DNA of 64,000 nt from JALZMG01 sp963844175. Lineage in GTDB: Bacteria; Actinomycetota; Acidimicrobiia; Acidimicrobiales; Ilumatobacteraceae. A program made the position numbers and the translations under genes. The stretch covers positions 90,121 to 154,120 of the forward strand of contig CAWJNE010000027.1 of assembly GCA_963844175.1 (NCBI GenBank), read 5' to 3'. Shown piece after piece: positions 42,502 to 51,100 of this stretch. The notes under the pieces are model-generated. The model was not told where the DNA came from. It did not search any database and saw only the letters and a list, made by a program, of their open reading frames with translations. The first letter of the stretch is position 1. Each line of letters starts with the position of its first letter.

Positions 42502-42504
42502 ATC
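42423..42504 (+). repeat. 82-bp core, copy A (in the intact acyl-CoA dehydrogenase gene)
   Basis: Encodes the end of the enzyme (HTIFEGTSEIQQ onward) plus three bases past the stop. It contains the palindrome CCAGCAGCTGG. The same 82 bp recur at 48085-48166 and 56562-56643 with few changes. Here it is preceded by normal coding sequence. Confidence 0.93.
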
Positions 42505-42569
42505 GCTGCCTGGCGTCGGGTCGGGTCGACGTAGCATAACAGCGTAATAGGGAGTCCGTCCCTAGGACC

Positions 42570-42586
42570 TGGGCAAGATCTGCCCA
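42570..42586 (+). terminator. hairpin after the acyl-CoA dehydrogenase
   Basis: TGGGCA and TGCCCA flank AGATC, about 70 bp past the stop. There is no T run, so this is a weak call. Confidence 0.35.
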
Positions 42587-42675
42587 CGTCGGCGACGTCG
42601 TCGCCACCCGCCGCAACGAGCGCCACCTCCTCGCATCGACCGGGCATCCGGTCCGCAACCGGGAAAACCTGGACG

Positions 42676-42915
42676 GTGACCGCCTTCGGCGACGACGGCT
42701 CCCTCACCGTCGGAAGCAAGGACCGGGGCAATGTTGTGCTCGCCCTGATGGCCGAGGGTCGGACGAACGCGTACATCGCGCGGACGCTGTGCGTTTCGGA
42801 GCGGGCCGTCGTCCAACACACGTCGCACATCTACGACGAGCTCGACCTGCCTGCCACCGACGAGGATCACCGGCGCGTGTTGGCCGTCCTTCGCTACTTG
42901 GCCGACGAGGGCTGA
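42676..42915 (+). CDS. stand-alone LuxR-type HTH domain, probably a response-regulator remnant
   Basis: 79 residues starting at GTG 42676. EGRTNAYIARTLCVSERAVV then QHTSHIYDELDLPATDEDHR and RRVLAVLRYL match the C-terminal DNA-binding domain of NarL/LuxR regulators. No receiver or ATPase domain precedes it: upstream sequence to 42505 has no continuing frame. It is most likely the 3' end of a longer regulator cut off when this region was assembled, though a single-domain regulator is possible. Confidence 0.55.
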   Translation: MTAFGDDGSLTVGSKDRGNVVLALMAEGRTNAYIARTLCVSERAVVQHTSHIYDELDLPATDEDHRRVLAVLRYLADEG

Positions 42916-42960
42916 GCGCCATAGGGACGACGCTGCCGGCCGATCACATCGCCTAGCCCT

Positions 42961-43485
42961 TCGAGGCCCTGTACGGGAGCCGCTGGCCGGCGGCACCGTT
43001 GTGGATCGTGGCCGTCCAGCTGGACAGCGGGAGGCGCACGGTGTTCGGTCGGGCGGGCGCCCCGACGGCGACACCGGCCCAAGCCGTGCAGGCCTCCTGC
43101 GCCATCCCGGGCTTCTTCGAGCCGCACGTCATCGGCAGCCAGCGCTACATCGACGGTGGTGTCCACTCGACGAACAACGCCGACCTCGTCGTGCCCGAGC
43201 GCCTCCGACCTGGTGTCATCAGCGCACCGATGTCGGTCGCTCGCCGTGCCGCCCGGCTGGGGCCGAGCCTCCCGATGCGCCAGATCGCTCGTCTCTCGCT
43301 CGTGCGCGACGTCGCAGGCTTGCGAGCTGACGACGTTCCAGCCGACGGCGGCCGACCTGGCCGCGATGGGCAACGACTCCCTCGATCCGTCAGTCGTGGG
43401 GCCCGTGTCGCAGCAGGTGAGAGCAACGACACGGGCCCGACTGTCCCGCGGCGACGTGCAAGAACGCCTCGCCGCACTGCGCTAG
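42961..43485 (+). pseudogene. patatin-like phospholipase remnant, copy A
   Basis: C-terminal half of a patatin-like protein: LYGSRWPAAPLWIVAVQLDS, then QAVQASCAIPGFFEP and YIDGGVHSTNNADLVVPERL, where DGG holds the Asp of the catalytic Ser-Asp dyad. The GxSxG half with the Ser is missing. The frame breaks near 43320. The neighbouring frame carries the proper end (TFQPTAADLAAMGNDSLDP to ERLAALR and TAG at 43485). Truncated and frameshifted, so not functional. Nearly identical to copy B at 44091. Confidence 0.85.
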
Positions 43486-43989
43486 GACCGGCTAGCGATC
43501 ACGGAGGGCGGGCACTTCCACGAGGATGAACTCGCTGTCGTCGGCCCGGACGGGGTTGCGACCCCGGTTCGGGAAGTTGTTGTCGCACCCGACCAGGACC
43601 CGGTCCTTGCCCACGACCCGGATCGCCTCTGACGACTCGCAGACGACGCGGAACGGGTTGCCGAGGCCGACGTCGCCGGGGTGGATCGGCGGCAGGGACA
43701 CGCCGTCCGGGTCGGGGATAGCCGCCAGGTCGAGCACCTCCCGCTTCGCCAGGCTGCCATCGGCACCGACCTGACGCAGATCGACCACGTACACCCGGCG
43801 CTGCACCGCAGGGATGACGCCGTTGTCACGCTCGATGACCACGAACCGGCGACGGTCGAGCGGTGCCATGTCGGCAACGAACCCCGTGGCCGGGTTGACC
43901 CGGTACACCCACCGGCGGCCGGTGACCTGCCGAAGTGCGTGTCGTACTCGAACATCAGGCGCCGGTTCGGATCGGCGGTGACGTCGGCG
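42981..43989 (+). repeat. tandem duplication, unit copy A
   Basis: 1009 bp nearly identical to 44091-45100 at an offset of 1110 bp. Homology begins at CGCTGGCCGGCGGCACCG and ends at GACGTCGGCG. I noticed differences at about 43175 (AACAAC versus ACGAAC), 43309 (GACGTC versus GAGGTC) and a missing A near 43925. The 101 bp 43990-44090 between the copies are unique. Confidence 0.95.
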
Positions 43990-43994
43990 CTCAT
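43492..43994 (-). pseudogene. phytase-like esterase remnant, copy A
   Basis: The 3' third of the gene that is intact at 44602-45843: FVADMAPLDRRRFVVIERDN, VYVVDLRQVGADGSL and RVLVGCDNNFPNRGRNPVRA. The 5' part is absent, and one base is missing near 43925 (GTGACC instead of GTGAACC), so even the remaining part changes frame after FEYDTHFGR. Created by the tandem duplication. Confidence 0.88.
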
Positions 43995-44090
43995 CGAGAG
44001 AGCTCGGTGTCGCAGCGATGCGCGTCACTGCAACGAACGGACCGCGACGACAGAAGGTGAAGGTTCTTGATGGGATTACTGCCATGTTGT

Positions 44091-44595
44091 CGCTGGCCGG
44101 CGGCACCGTTGTGGATCGTGGCCGTCCAGCTGGACAGCGGGAGGCGCACGGTGTTCGGTCGGGCGGGCGCCCCGACGGCGACACCGGCCCAAGCCGTGCA
44201 GGCCTCCTGCGCCATCCCGGGCTTCTTCGAGCCGCACGTCATCGGCAGCCAGCGCTACATCGACGGTGGTGTCCACTCGACGACGAACGCCGACCTCGTC
44301 GTGCCCGAGCGCCTCCGACCTGGTGTCATCAGCGCACCGATGTCGGTCGCTCGCCGTGCCGCCCGGCTGGGGCCGAGCCTCCCGATGCGCCAGATCGCTC
44401 GTCTCTCGCTCGTGCGCGAGGTCGCAGGCTTGCGAGCTGACGACGTTCCAGCCGACGGCGGCCGACCTGGCCGCGATGGGCAACGACTCCCTCGATCCGT
44501 CAGTCGTGGGGCCCGTGTCGCAGCAGGTGAGAGCAACGACACGGGCCCGACTGTCCCGCGGCGACGTGCAAGAACGCCTCGCCGCACTGCGCTAG
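44091..44595 (+). pseudogene. patatin-like phospholipase remnant, copy B
   Basis: Same fragment as copy A, beginning WPAAPLWIVAVQLDSGRRTV with only unrelated sequence before it. It has the same frame break before TFQPTAADLAAMG, so the frameshift predates the duplication. It ends at TAG 44593-44595, seven bases from the convergent esterase stop. Confidence 0.85.
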
Positions 44596-45100
44596 GACCG
44601 GCTAGCGATCACGGAGGGCGGGCACTTCCACGAGGATGAACTCGCTGTCGTCGGCCCGGACGGGGTTGCGACCCCGGTTCGGGAAGTTGTTGTCGCACCC
44701 GACCAGGACCCGGTCCTTGCCCACGACCCGGATCGCCTCTGACGACTCGCAGACGACGCGGAACGGGTTGCCGAGGCCGACGTCGCCGGGGTGGATCGGC
44801 GGCAGGGACACGCCGTCCGGGTCGGGGATAGCCGCCAGGTCGAGCACCTCCCGCTTCGCCAGGCTGCCATCGGCACCGACCTGACGCAGATCGACCACGT
44901 ACACCCGGCGCTGCACCGCAGGGATGACGCCGTTGTCACGCTCGATGACCACGAACCGGCGACGGTCGAGCGGTGCCATGTCGGCAACGAACCCCGTGGC
45001 CGGGTTGACCCGGTACACCCACCGGCGGCCGGTGAACCTGCCGAAGTGCGTGTCGTACTCGAACATCAGGCGCCGGTTCGGATCGGCGGTGACGTCGGCG
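44091..45100 (+). repeat. tandem duplication, unit copy B
   Basis: Second copy of the 1-kb unit (see 42981-43989). Its right part is continuous with the intact esterase gene, so this copy keeps the ancestral right junction, while copy A keeps the ancestral left one (FEALYGSRWP before the homology starts). Confidence 0.95.
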
Positions 45101-45843
45101 ACGGTGGCCCCTTCCAGCGTCGGATACAGGAACCGACCGGAGACGCCCAAGGCCTCGATGCCACGGCTGCGCTCCACGGTCGGTGCGGCACCACCGAGGA
45201 ACGGGTTCTGGGGTGACTTGAGGTCGCCGGGCAGCGGGATCGGTGCTTCGAGCAGCACCCCTTCGTCGTCGAAGTGGAGGATCCACGGCCCGAACTCGTC
45301 GCCGACCCACAGGTCGCCGTTCACGCCGACCTGCAGTGATTCGGGGTCGATGTCGCCGCCGGTCAGCAGTCGCTCCGACGTCGACTCGTTGACGATCGGG
45401 AAGCCGATCACGCGGTCCGGGTCGCGGAAGGAGATGTAGTCGCCGACCGTCACCGTCCCGGAGCCGCCGTGAGCGGTCTTGAAGTCGAGCTGCAAGTGGT
45501 AGGCGCGGATGAGGAAGTCGAGGGAGTTGCCCTTCTCACCGAAGCCGTTGTCCGGCATCGCCAACCACTGGCCGCGGCGAGCTTCGACGATGGCAGAGAA
45601 GCCCTGCACCGGTTGACCCGGCAGGGGGAAGGTCACCGGCGGATTGGTCATACCTTCGAACAAGTCGCCGGCCCGCGGACTCTCCGTGTCATAGGTGTTG
45701 ACGGGCAGCACGGCCCGTCCGATGAGCTGGTTCTGGTCGCTGCGCCGGTCGTCGTCGCCTGCCCTGGCAACCACCCCCGGCACCATGGCGAGGACGGTGA
45801 CGAGACCGGCCACACGGGCCAGCTTCAAAGCGCTAGTGGACAT
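44602..45843 (-). CDS. secreted esterase-like phytase-family protein (beta-propeller-like)
   Basis: 413 residues, intact. A signal peptide (MSTSALKLARVAGLVTVLAM, ending VVARA before GDDDRR) is followed by the esterase-like/phytase-like domain: FSAIVEARRGQWLAMPDNGF, YISFRDPDRVIGFPIVNEST, DLWVGDEFGPWILHFDDEG, RGIEALGVSGRFLYPTLEGA and RRFVVIERDNGVIPAVQRRV. Members are extracellular and are thought to hydrolyse phosphate or other esters. No catalytic residue is firmly established for the family. A ribosome site (AAAGGA) precedes ATG 45843. Its 3' part was duplicated as a pseudogene at 43492. Confidence 0.88.
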   Translation of the reverse strand: MSTSALKLARVAGLVTVLAMVPGVVARAGDDDRRSDQNQLIGRAVLPVNTYDTESPRAGDLFEGMTNPPVTFPLPGQPVQGFSAIVEARRGQWLAMPDNGFGEKGNSLDFLIRAYHLQLDFKTAHGGSGTVTVGDYISFRDPDRVIGFPIVNESTSERLLTGGDIDPESLQVGVNGDLWVGDEFGPWILHFDDEGVLLEAPIPLPGDLKSPQNPFLGGAAPTVERSRGIEALGVSGRFLYPTLEGATVADVTADPNRRLMFEYDTHFGRFTGRRWVYRVNPATGFVADMAPLDRRRFVVIERDNGVIPAVQRRVYVVDLRQVGADGSLAKREVLDLAAIPDPDGVSLPPIHPGDVGLGNPFRVVCESSEAIRVVGKDRVLVGCDNNFPNRGRNPVRADDSEFILVEVPALRDR

Positions 45844-46272
45844 GGCAGGTTCCTTTCTCGTCCCCGCTGACTGGGGACGAACCGATCGTCCGCCCGTGGC
45901 GGTCCCGACCGCATCGGACCGCAATCACATCATTGTCCGTTTCTGTCCGGGCTCGGAACGGGACCTCGGTCCATCGTGGTCACCAACGCAGCCAGTGCGC
46001 CCTCCACGTCCTCGCCGAGTTCTCCGGCCACCGGCACAGATTGCCCGGTAGGGAGTGCGATCGTCGACCTCGTCACCGGAGGTGCTCCGCGACCGATCGA
46101 CGGATCCGGCGCCCTCGCATCGCCGCCCTCGTCGGCCTGGGTCGACGCCGTTCCGGCTTCGCGACCACGTGGTGCACGCACCGAACAACGCCGAACCGGT
46201 AGCCGATAACGACGGCCGATAATCACGGCTCACCGAGTCCTGTACCGCCGGATCGCTCGCCCTTGCGAATGC
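45844..46272. other. gap without a recognisable gene
   Basis: Only short unrelated frames on both strands. The first 60 bases hold the promoter/leader of the esterase gene. No repeat or RNA gene seen. Confidence 0.5.
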
Positions 46273-46461
46273 TCACTCGCCATCGGATTCAGTGACGGTC
46301 GTGCCGTCGAGGCGTCGCAGCGTCGCCGTCGGGTCTGAGATTTCGGCGCCCTTCTGCACGAGCAGCTTCTCTGCGGCGGCAGCGGCCAAGATCGGGCTCT
46401 CGGCACGACCGGCTTGGCTGCCGTCATCCAAGCCATCGATCCACCAAACCCAAGGACTCAA
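46273..46461 (-). pseudogene. possible 3' continuation of the 46507-46980 gene
   Basis: In the same frame as the preceding gene, past its TGA and a short spacer, lies WVWWIDGLDDGSQAGRAESP, ILAAAAAEKLLVQKGAEISD and RRLDGTTVTESDGE with a normal stop. Only TTG is available as a start. It reads more naturally as the end of one longer protein of about 235 residues that is interrupted by TGA 46507-46509, than as a separate gene. Confidence 0.4.
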
Positions 46462-46506
46462 GGATCTCGACGGCGGGCCGACATCGTCAGGCTCGCCTGC
46501 CCGGAT

Positions 46507-46980
46507 TCACAACTCGTGAGTCACAACCGCGACCACGTCGATTCCGGCGCCGAGTCGGAACGCAGCCTCCCAGCGATTCGCCCCCCTCCATACCGAACCA
46601 AGCGCGTACAGATGGTTGGCGAGCAACGGGGCACCGTCGTCGTCGCTCGGCGGTGGCGAGATCGAGTGGTCATCGACCGACCACCCGAGGTCACGAAGCT
46701 CCTCGACGTCCAGCCGCCACGAGGGGAGATGTCCGGGCACGTGCTCAAGCAGGTGAAACACCGATCGAGGAGCGCCGCCGCTGACGACCAGCTCGACGTC
46801 GACCATCGCCCACGGCTCCTCTATCGGCACGCCGCCACGATCGCGCACGACGGTCCCCGTCGCATCCCCCCGCCCTGAAGCGCCGCCAGCAACCAACCGG
46901 ACTGCGTCGTTCCGGCTAGGCGGCAGGTGACGGCGGGCCGACCGCCCTGAGAACCGGTACGCGGGCCGACGGAGCAGCAC
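46507..46980 (-). CDS. hypothetical protein, possibly truncated by an in-frame TGA
   Basis: 157 residues from ATG 46980. The part after MVDVELVVSGGAPRSVFHLL looks coding (PSWRLDVEELRDLGWSVDDH, LLANHLYALGSVWRGANRWE, LGAGIDVVAVVTHEL); the first 55 residues are Arg-rich and may be non-coding, with ATG 46806 as alternative start. No family recognised. See the possible continuation at 46273-46461. Confidence 0.5.
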   Translation of the reverse strand: MLLRRPAYRFSGRSARRHLPPSRNDAVRLVAGGASGRGDATGTVVRDRGGVPIEEPWAMVDVELVVSGGAPRSVFHLLEHVPGHLPSWRLDVEELRDLGWSVDDHSISPPPSDDDGAPLLANHLYALGSVWRGANRWEAAFRLGAGIDVVAVVTHEL

Positions 46981-47038
46981 GGTTACGGTTCGGGTGCTGG
47001 GAGGGCGCTGACGGCCCGGCGCACGGAAGGACGAGACG

Positions 47039-47797
47039 ATGAAGCGTCGATCGATCGTCGCGAGCGCTTTGTTTGCGGTCGGAATTGCAGGGTGGGCGAG
47101 CCCGGTCGAGGCGGAAGCGGTGGGGCTGAGCTGCGATGGCTACCTCATCGCTGCGGATGGCAGCGCCGATCCGAACCCGGTCGTTACCGACGTCGGGGGC
47201 TACTTCACTGCGGCCAGCGTCGTTGCGCCCGATGCTGTCTCCCCAGGAGCCAGGTTCTCGCTGGTCGTCTCCCAGGAAGGATTCGATCTCGGCGACATCT
47301 CGGAGGGCTTCCGGATCGTCGAGCAGCGCGAGTTCCGATACTTCTTCGGTGTGACCGGAGCAACGGTGGTCGACAGCTCGGCGGTCGTCACGCCAGCGAC
47401 CGCAGGCGAGGTTTCTGCGACGGACGACGGCTTCGTCCTCGAGTTGTCGACGGTGGTGCCCGGCGGCGGTGTGGTGACGCTGCCGGAGACGAGGATCGAG
47501 GCCGTCGCCGGCACCACCAGTGAGATCATCGTGTCGCTGACCAGGTTCCAGACCACGCTGGAGCTTGCTCGCAGCGACGGCTCGACGTTCCGCGTGCTCA
47601 GCGATTGCGAGACACAACCCAACGAGCTGTCCGTGACGGCGGTGAACGGTGTGCCCCTGGCGTCGACTGGATCAGTGACGGCGCTCATCGCCGGGCTCGC
47701 GACAGCGCTGGTCGCTCTCGGCGTCGGCGCGCTCATTCTCGTCCGTGCAACGACCGGTGCGCTGAGAGCGCGGACGTCCGCAGGCGCTGCTCGCTGA
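47039..47797 (+). CDS. cell-wall-anchored surface protein with LAxTG sortase motif
   Basis: 252 residues. A signal peptide (MKRRSIVASALFAVGIAGWA, ending PVEAEA) is followed by a beta-rich ectodomain with Cys in LSCDGYLIA and LSDCETQPNE that could pair. The sorting signal is PLASTGS at about residue 208, then a hydrophobic helix (LIAGLATALVALGVGALILV) and a basic tail (LRARTSAGAAR). LAxTG is the class E sortase motif of high-GC Gram-positives. A strong ribosome site (GGAAGGA) precedes the ATG. No sortase gene is in the window. Function of the ectodomain unknown. Confidence 0.8.
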   Translation: MKRRSIVASALFAVGIAGWASPVEAEAVGLSCDGYLIAADGSADPNPVVTDVGGYFTAASVVAPDAVSPGARFSLVVSQEGFDLGDISEGFRIVEQREFRYFFGVTGATVVDSSAVVTPATAGEVSATDDGFVLELSTVVPGGGVVTLPETRIEAVAGTTSEIIVSLTRFQTTLELARSDGSTFRVLSDCETQPNELSVTAVNGVPLASTGSVTALIAGLATALVALGVGALILVRATTGALRARTSAGAAR

Positions 47798-47828
47798 TCG
47801 CCGCTGGTGCACAGTTTCTATGGGGCGC

Positions 47829-48084
47829 TCGAAGATGACCGAAAGATTTCGGCCGCGGGGCGTCCTCGGTCGTCGTGAGCAGGTCGTCCCTAGCGGTCCC
47901 TAGCGGGGCTGCGATCCGCTAGGGATGTCACCCGACCGAAGCGGCCGAAAATGGACGTCATCCCTAGTTTTCACCCCAGAACCAGTCGGATTCGGCAAAA
48001 CAAGGAAACACGGCTCTGCGCGTGAGGCCTGCTCAGCGGCGCTGCACAACACGAGACGGACGCCGCAAACTCCGAGAGCTTGAA
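47829..48084 (+). repeat. hairpin-rich terminal module, copy 1 (joined to 82-bp core B)
   Basis: About 256 bp similar to 56315-56561, with a few indels. It contains the palindrome CCGAAAGATTTCGG (47839-47852), the arms CCCTAGCGG/CCGCTAGGG, and the arms CTAGGGATG (47919-47927) and CATCCCTAG (47959-47967). It runs without a break into core B. Not related to acyl-CoA dehydrogenase coding sequence. Confidence 0.9.
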
Positions 48085-48166
48085 CCACACGATCTTCGAA
48101 GGCACGAGCGAGATCCAGCAGCTGGTCATCAGCTGGGCGATCTCCGGCCTGCGCATCGAGTAGATC
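48085..48166 (+). repeat. 82-bp core, copy B
   Basis: Same 82 bp as 42423-42504, encoding the acyl-CoA dehydrogenase terminus with its stop, but preceded by the hairpin module instead of the gene. Differs from copy A at a few bases (AGCTGGGCG, ATCTCCGG, GCGCATC). Confidence 0.93.
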
Positions 48167-51100
48167 GATGTGTGAGGGAGAAAGAAGGTGGAGGAATGGG
48201 AAGGAGGAGGGGGGGGAGCGCGGAGCAGAGAGAAAAGATAGACAAGGTAGATGAGTGCGAGTTGGTTATGGTGGGAGCGCAGAGGTGACAACGTCCGACG
48301 ACGCGCTGACGGGCCAGACGGCAACCCGTATGAAGAGAAAGATGAAAGAAAGAATCCTAGACTCAGTGAGGACGAAGGTCAACGAGAAGGCAGGAAGAGT
48401 AGACTAAAAGACGGACGCAGCGCTACAAGTCCTCGCGGGGCTATGAGACTGCGCTCTGAGATAGGGCAAAAAAGGGCAAGGAACGTCATCGAAGCGGGTG
48501 CAAGTGGAAAGGGGAAGAATACTAGGGAGCAAAGAGATATAGCAGACACGAAACTGGCGCCTCAAAGGAAAAACAGAAGGATAAAACTGAAGAGTCAGGA
48601 AGGTAAAGCGCTGAGGGCAAGGCTGCGGCAACTACGGCTACGAGTGCTACTAACGACGGTGGCATCACCGAGACAGGCCGCCGCCACACTGAAAGAGCTA
48701 AACACTCAGCGGGTAGGTTCTAAACAGCTGGGGTACGGGATCAGTGAGGCGTCGGTGCTACAAAGGACGATCTGAGCGACGCAAGTAGATCTGGAGCTTT
48801 GCGGCGAGTAGATGAAAGAGTTGATAGGCGGAGAGGTCATACAGGTGATCGACAAAGTAGCTTAGACGGACGTACTAACATAAATGGAGGAGAAGAGCAA
48901 GTTGACAGCGAATAAGACAGAACAGGTAAGTTCAGGAGGAGGGCTGCCCTGAAGATGTGGAAGAAGAGACTGAATAAGAAAAGGGGGATGTAGGGCGGCG
49001 GATGAGCGACGCCGAGTTCGAGCAACGTAGCAGTACAGTACATGGTAGAGACTGGCGTGTGGTAGAACTGACGAGCAGAGATGCGGCGCGGACAGCGGAG
49101 CAGGGTAGGCACTCGAATTCCGTAGCGCACCTCGCTCTTCTCGCCGTCGAGAGGACATTGGAACGAGAAGAGCTAGACTAAGTTGTAGCTGGCGAAGAGA
49201 ACGAGCGTCTAGTTGCGTTGAGAGCTGCGGGAAAGCGCTTGAAGGAATTGCTACACGGCGAGGTCTAGGTGCTGGACGATCTACTGATACTTCTCCACTG
49301 ACCGCCGTCGAAGTGAAGGAGTGCAAAGGGGTCGCGGCCGGGTGCGTGCGGTGGCCGTCGCTGACCGCCTGGTTTCCGGGCTCTCCCAGGGCCAGTGCGG
49401 TGTTGTGAAGTTTAGGTTGAGTAGCGACGGGGCGCGGTGGTCTAGGTGAATGAACTAGGCGGCGAGTTCGGTGACGATGTCGGTGTAGTAGCGCAGGTCG
49501 TCATGCTCGGTTTACTGCTCGTAGAAGTCGTAGGTACAGAAGTTGGTAGACTTTAGAGAAATAGTCGAGACCGCCTCCGAAGCTGCCAAAGAACTCGTCC
49601 CATCCGAGCGAGTGGGGCTGAACCAGGGTAGGAAGCCGCAGTGCCACTTGCCGATCATCGACGTGGCGTAGCCAACGTAGCGCAGCATTGATGCGAGCGT
49701 CGGGTGACAGATCGGAATACCATCGATCTCCGACGGCCACATAATGGGTTACTGAAGGCCGCCAGGTAGCCGCCCGGGAAACGACGTGTAAAGGCTGAAG
49801 CGGGTCGGTGAGCAGACAGATGAGGCTGAATAGATATACACATACAGCACAAAGCTGGCGGCGAGAAGGTCTAGCTGTGGAGTACTGATGACGGGTGCGC
49901 CGTAGCAGGACAAGTCTGCCAGCCGAGATCGTCGGCGAGAATCACCAGCATGTTGGGCCTGACACCGGGTTCCGGGGGCGACTGCGATGCGAAGGCCCGC
50001 TCGTGTGCCGCCTGTGCCGGCTCGAAGCTGCCAGCGTCGCAGTGGCCGCGGCTGCGCCGGTAGCCGCGAGGAGGCTGCGTAGCGACAGCCGAGAGCGATC
50101 GACCGCTGTGGACATGGGACAACTACAGATCTACGATCTCTCACGAACTGTACACAGATAGTGAGGGTGCTTGTGTGAGAAACAGCTAGAGACAGTGTCT
50201 ATGGCAGCAGAGAACAGAAAGAGAGCTATGCAGATGTGCTACGACGCTGTGAGCGGCTGTCTGATCAAGATCTAGATAAGTGGAGCAGCAAGTCTACTAA
50301 AAACAGATGGCTGCTCTCACAAGGACAGGCTACGATATAAGGATACAGATAAGAAAGATAGGGGAGAAAAAAAAGGAGATGAGAGATAAAGAGAGAAAAG
50401 ATGACTGAGGGAGAAATGAAAGACTAGAGACAACAAGGCTGATAGAAAGACGAAGATAAAAAAAGAACAAAGATAGAGAAAGAAGAAAGAGGAGAGAAGT
50501 AAGAGAAAGATGGAGGCTAAGAAGGAAAGGAGGAAGGAGAGAGGATAGAAAAGGAAAGAGATATATCGATCGACAAAAGAAGAAAGAAGATGAAAAGAAG
50601 AAGATAGATATAGAAGGAGGAGAGAAAAAAGAGGAGAAAGAAGAAGAGAAAAGAGAGATAGAAGAGAAAGAAGAGGACTAGGCGAAGAAAGAAGATAATG
50701 CTAGGAGGAAGGCTAGAGGAGAGAACAGAAGGAGGGAAGATCGCTAGAAGAGTAGGAAAAAAGAGAGAAAGAGAATTCTAAAGCCGCTCTACGAGAGAGA
50801 AAAAAAGTGAAGAGAGAAAGAAGGAGAAAGAAAGATAGAGAAAAAAATAATAGGAGAAGAGATGAAAAAAGGATAGGGAAGGAAAAAGAAGGATGAGAAA
50901 GAAGAAAGATAGAAAGAAAAGAGAGATGAGAGAAGAGAAATGGAAGGAGAAGAGAAAGAGATAAAAATAGGGAAGGAAGAGAAGAGAGAAAAAAAAGAGA
51001 AAGAAGGAGATAAAAAGATAGAAAAGGAAAAGAAAAGGATAGAAGAAAGAGAAGAAGGGGAGAAAGACAAAGAAGAGAAAAAGATAGGGGAAGAAGAGAG

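Noticed and set aside
47829..48166. Integron attC site
   Set aside because: The module lacks recognisable R'/R'' core sites and is joined to coding sequence of a chromosomal gene; no integron integrase seen.
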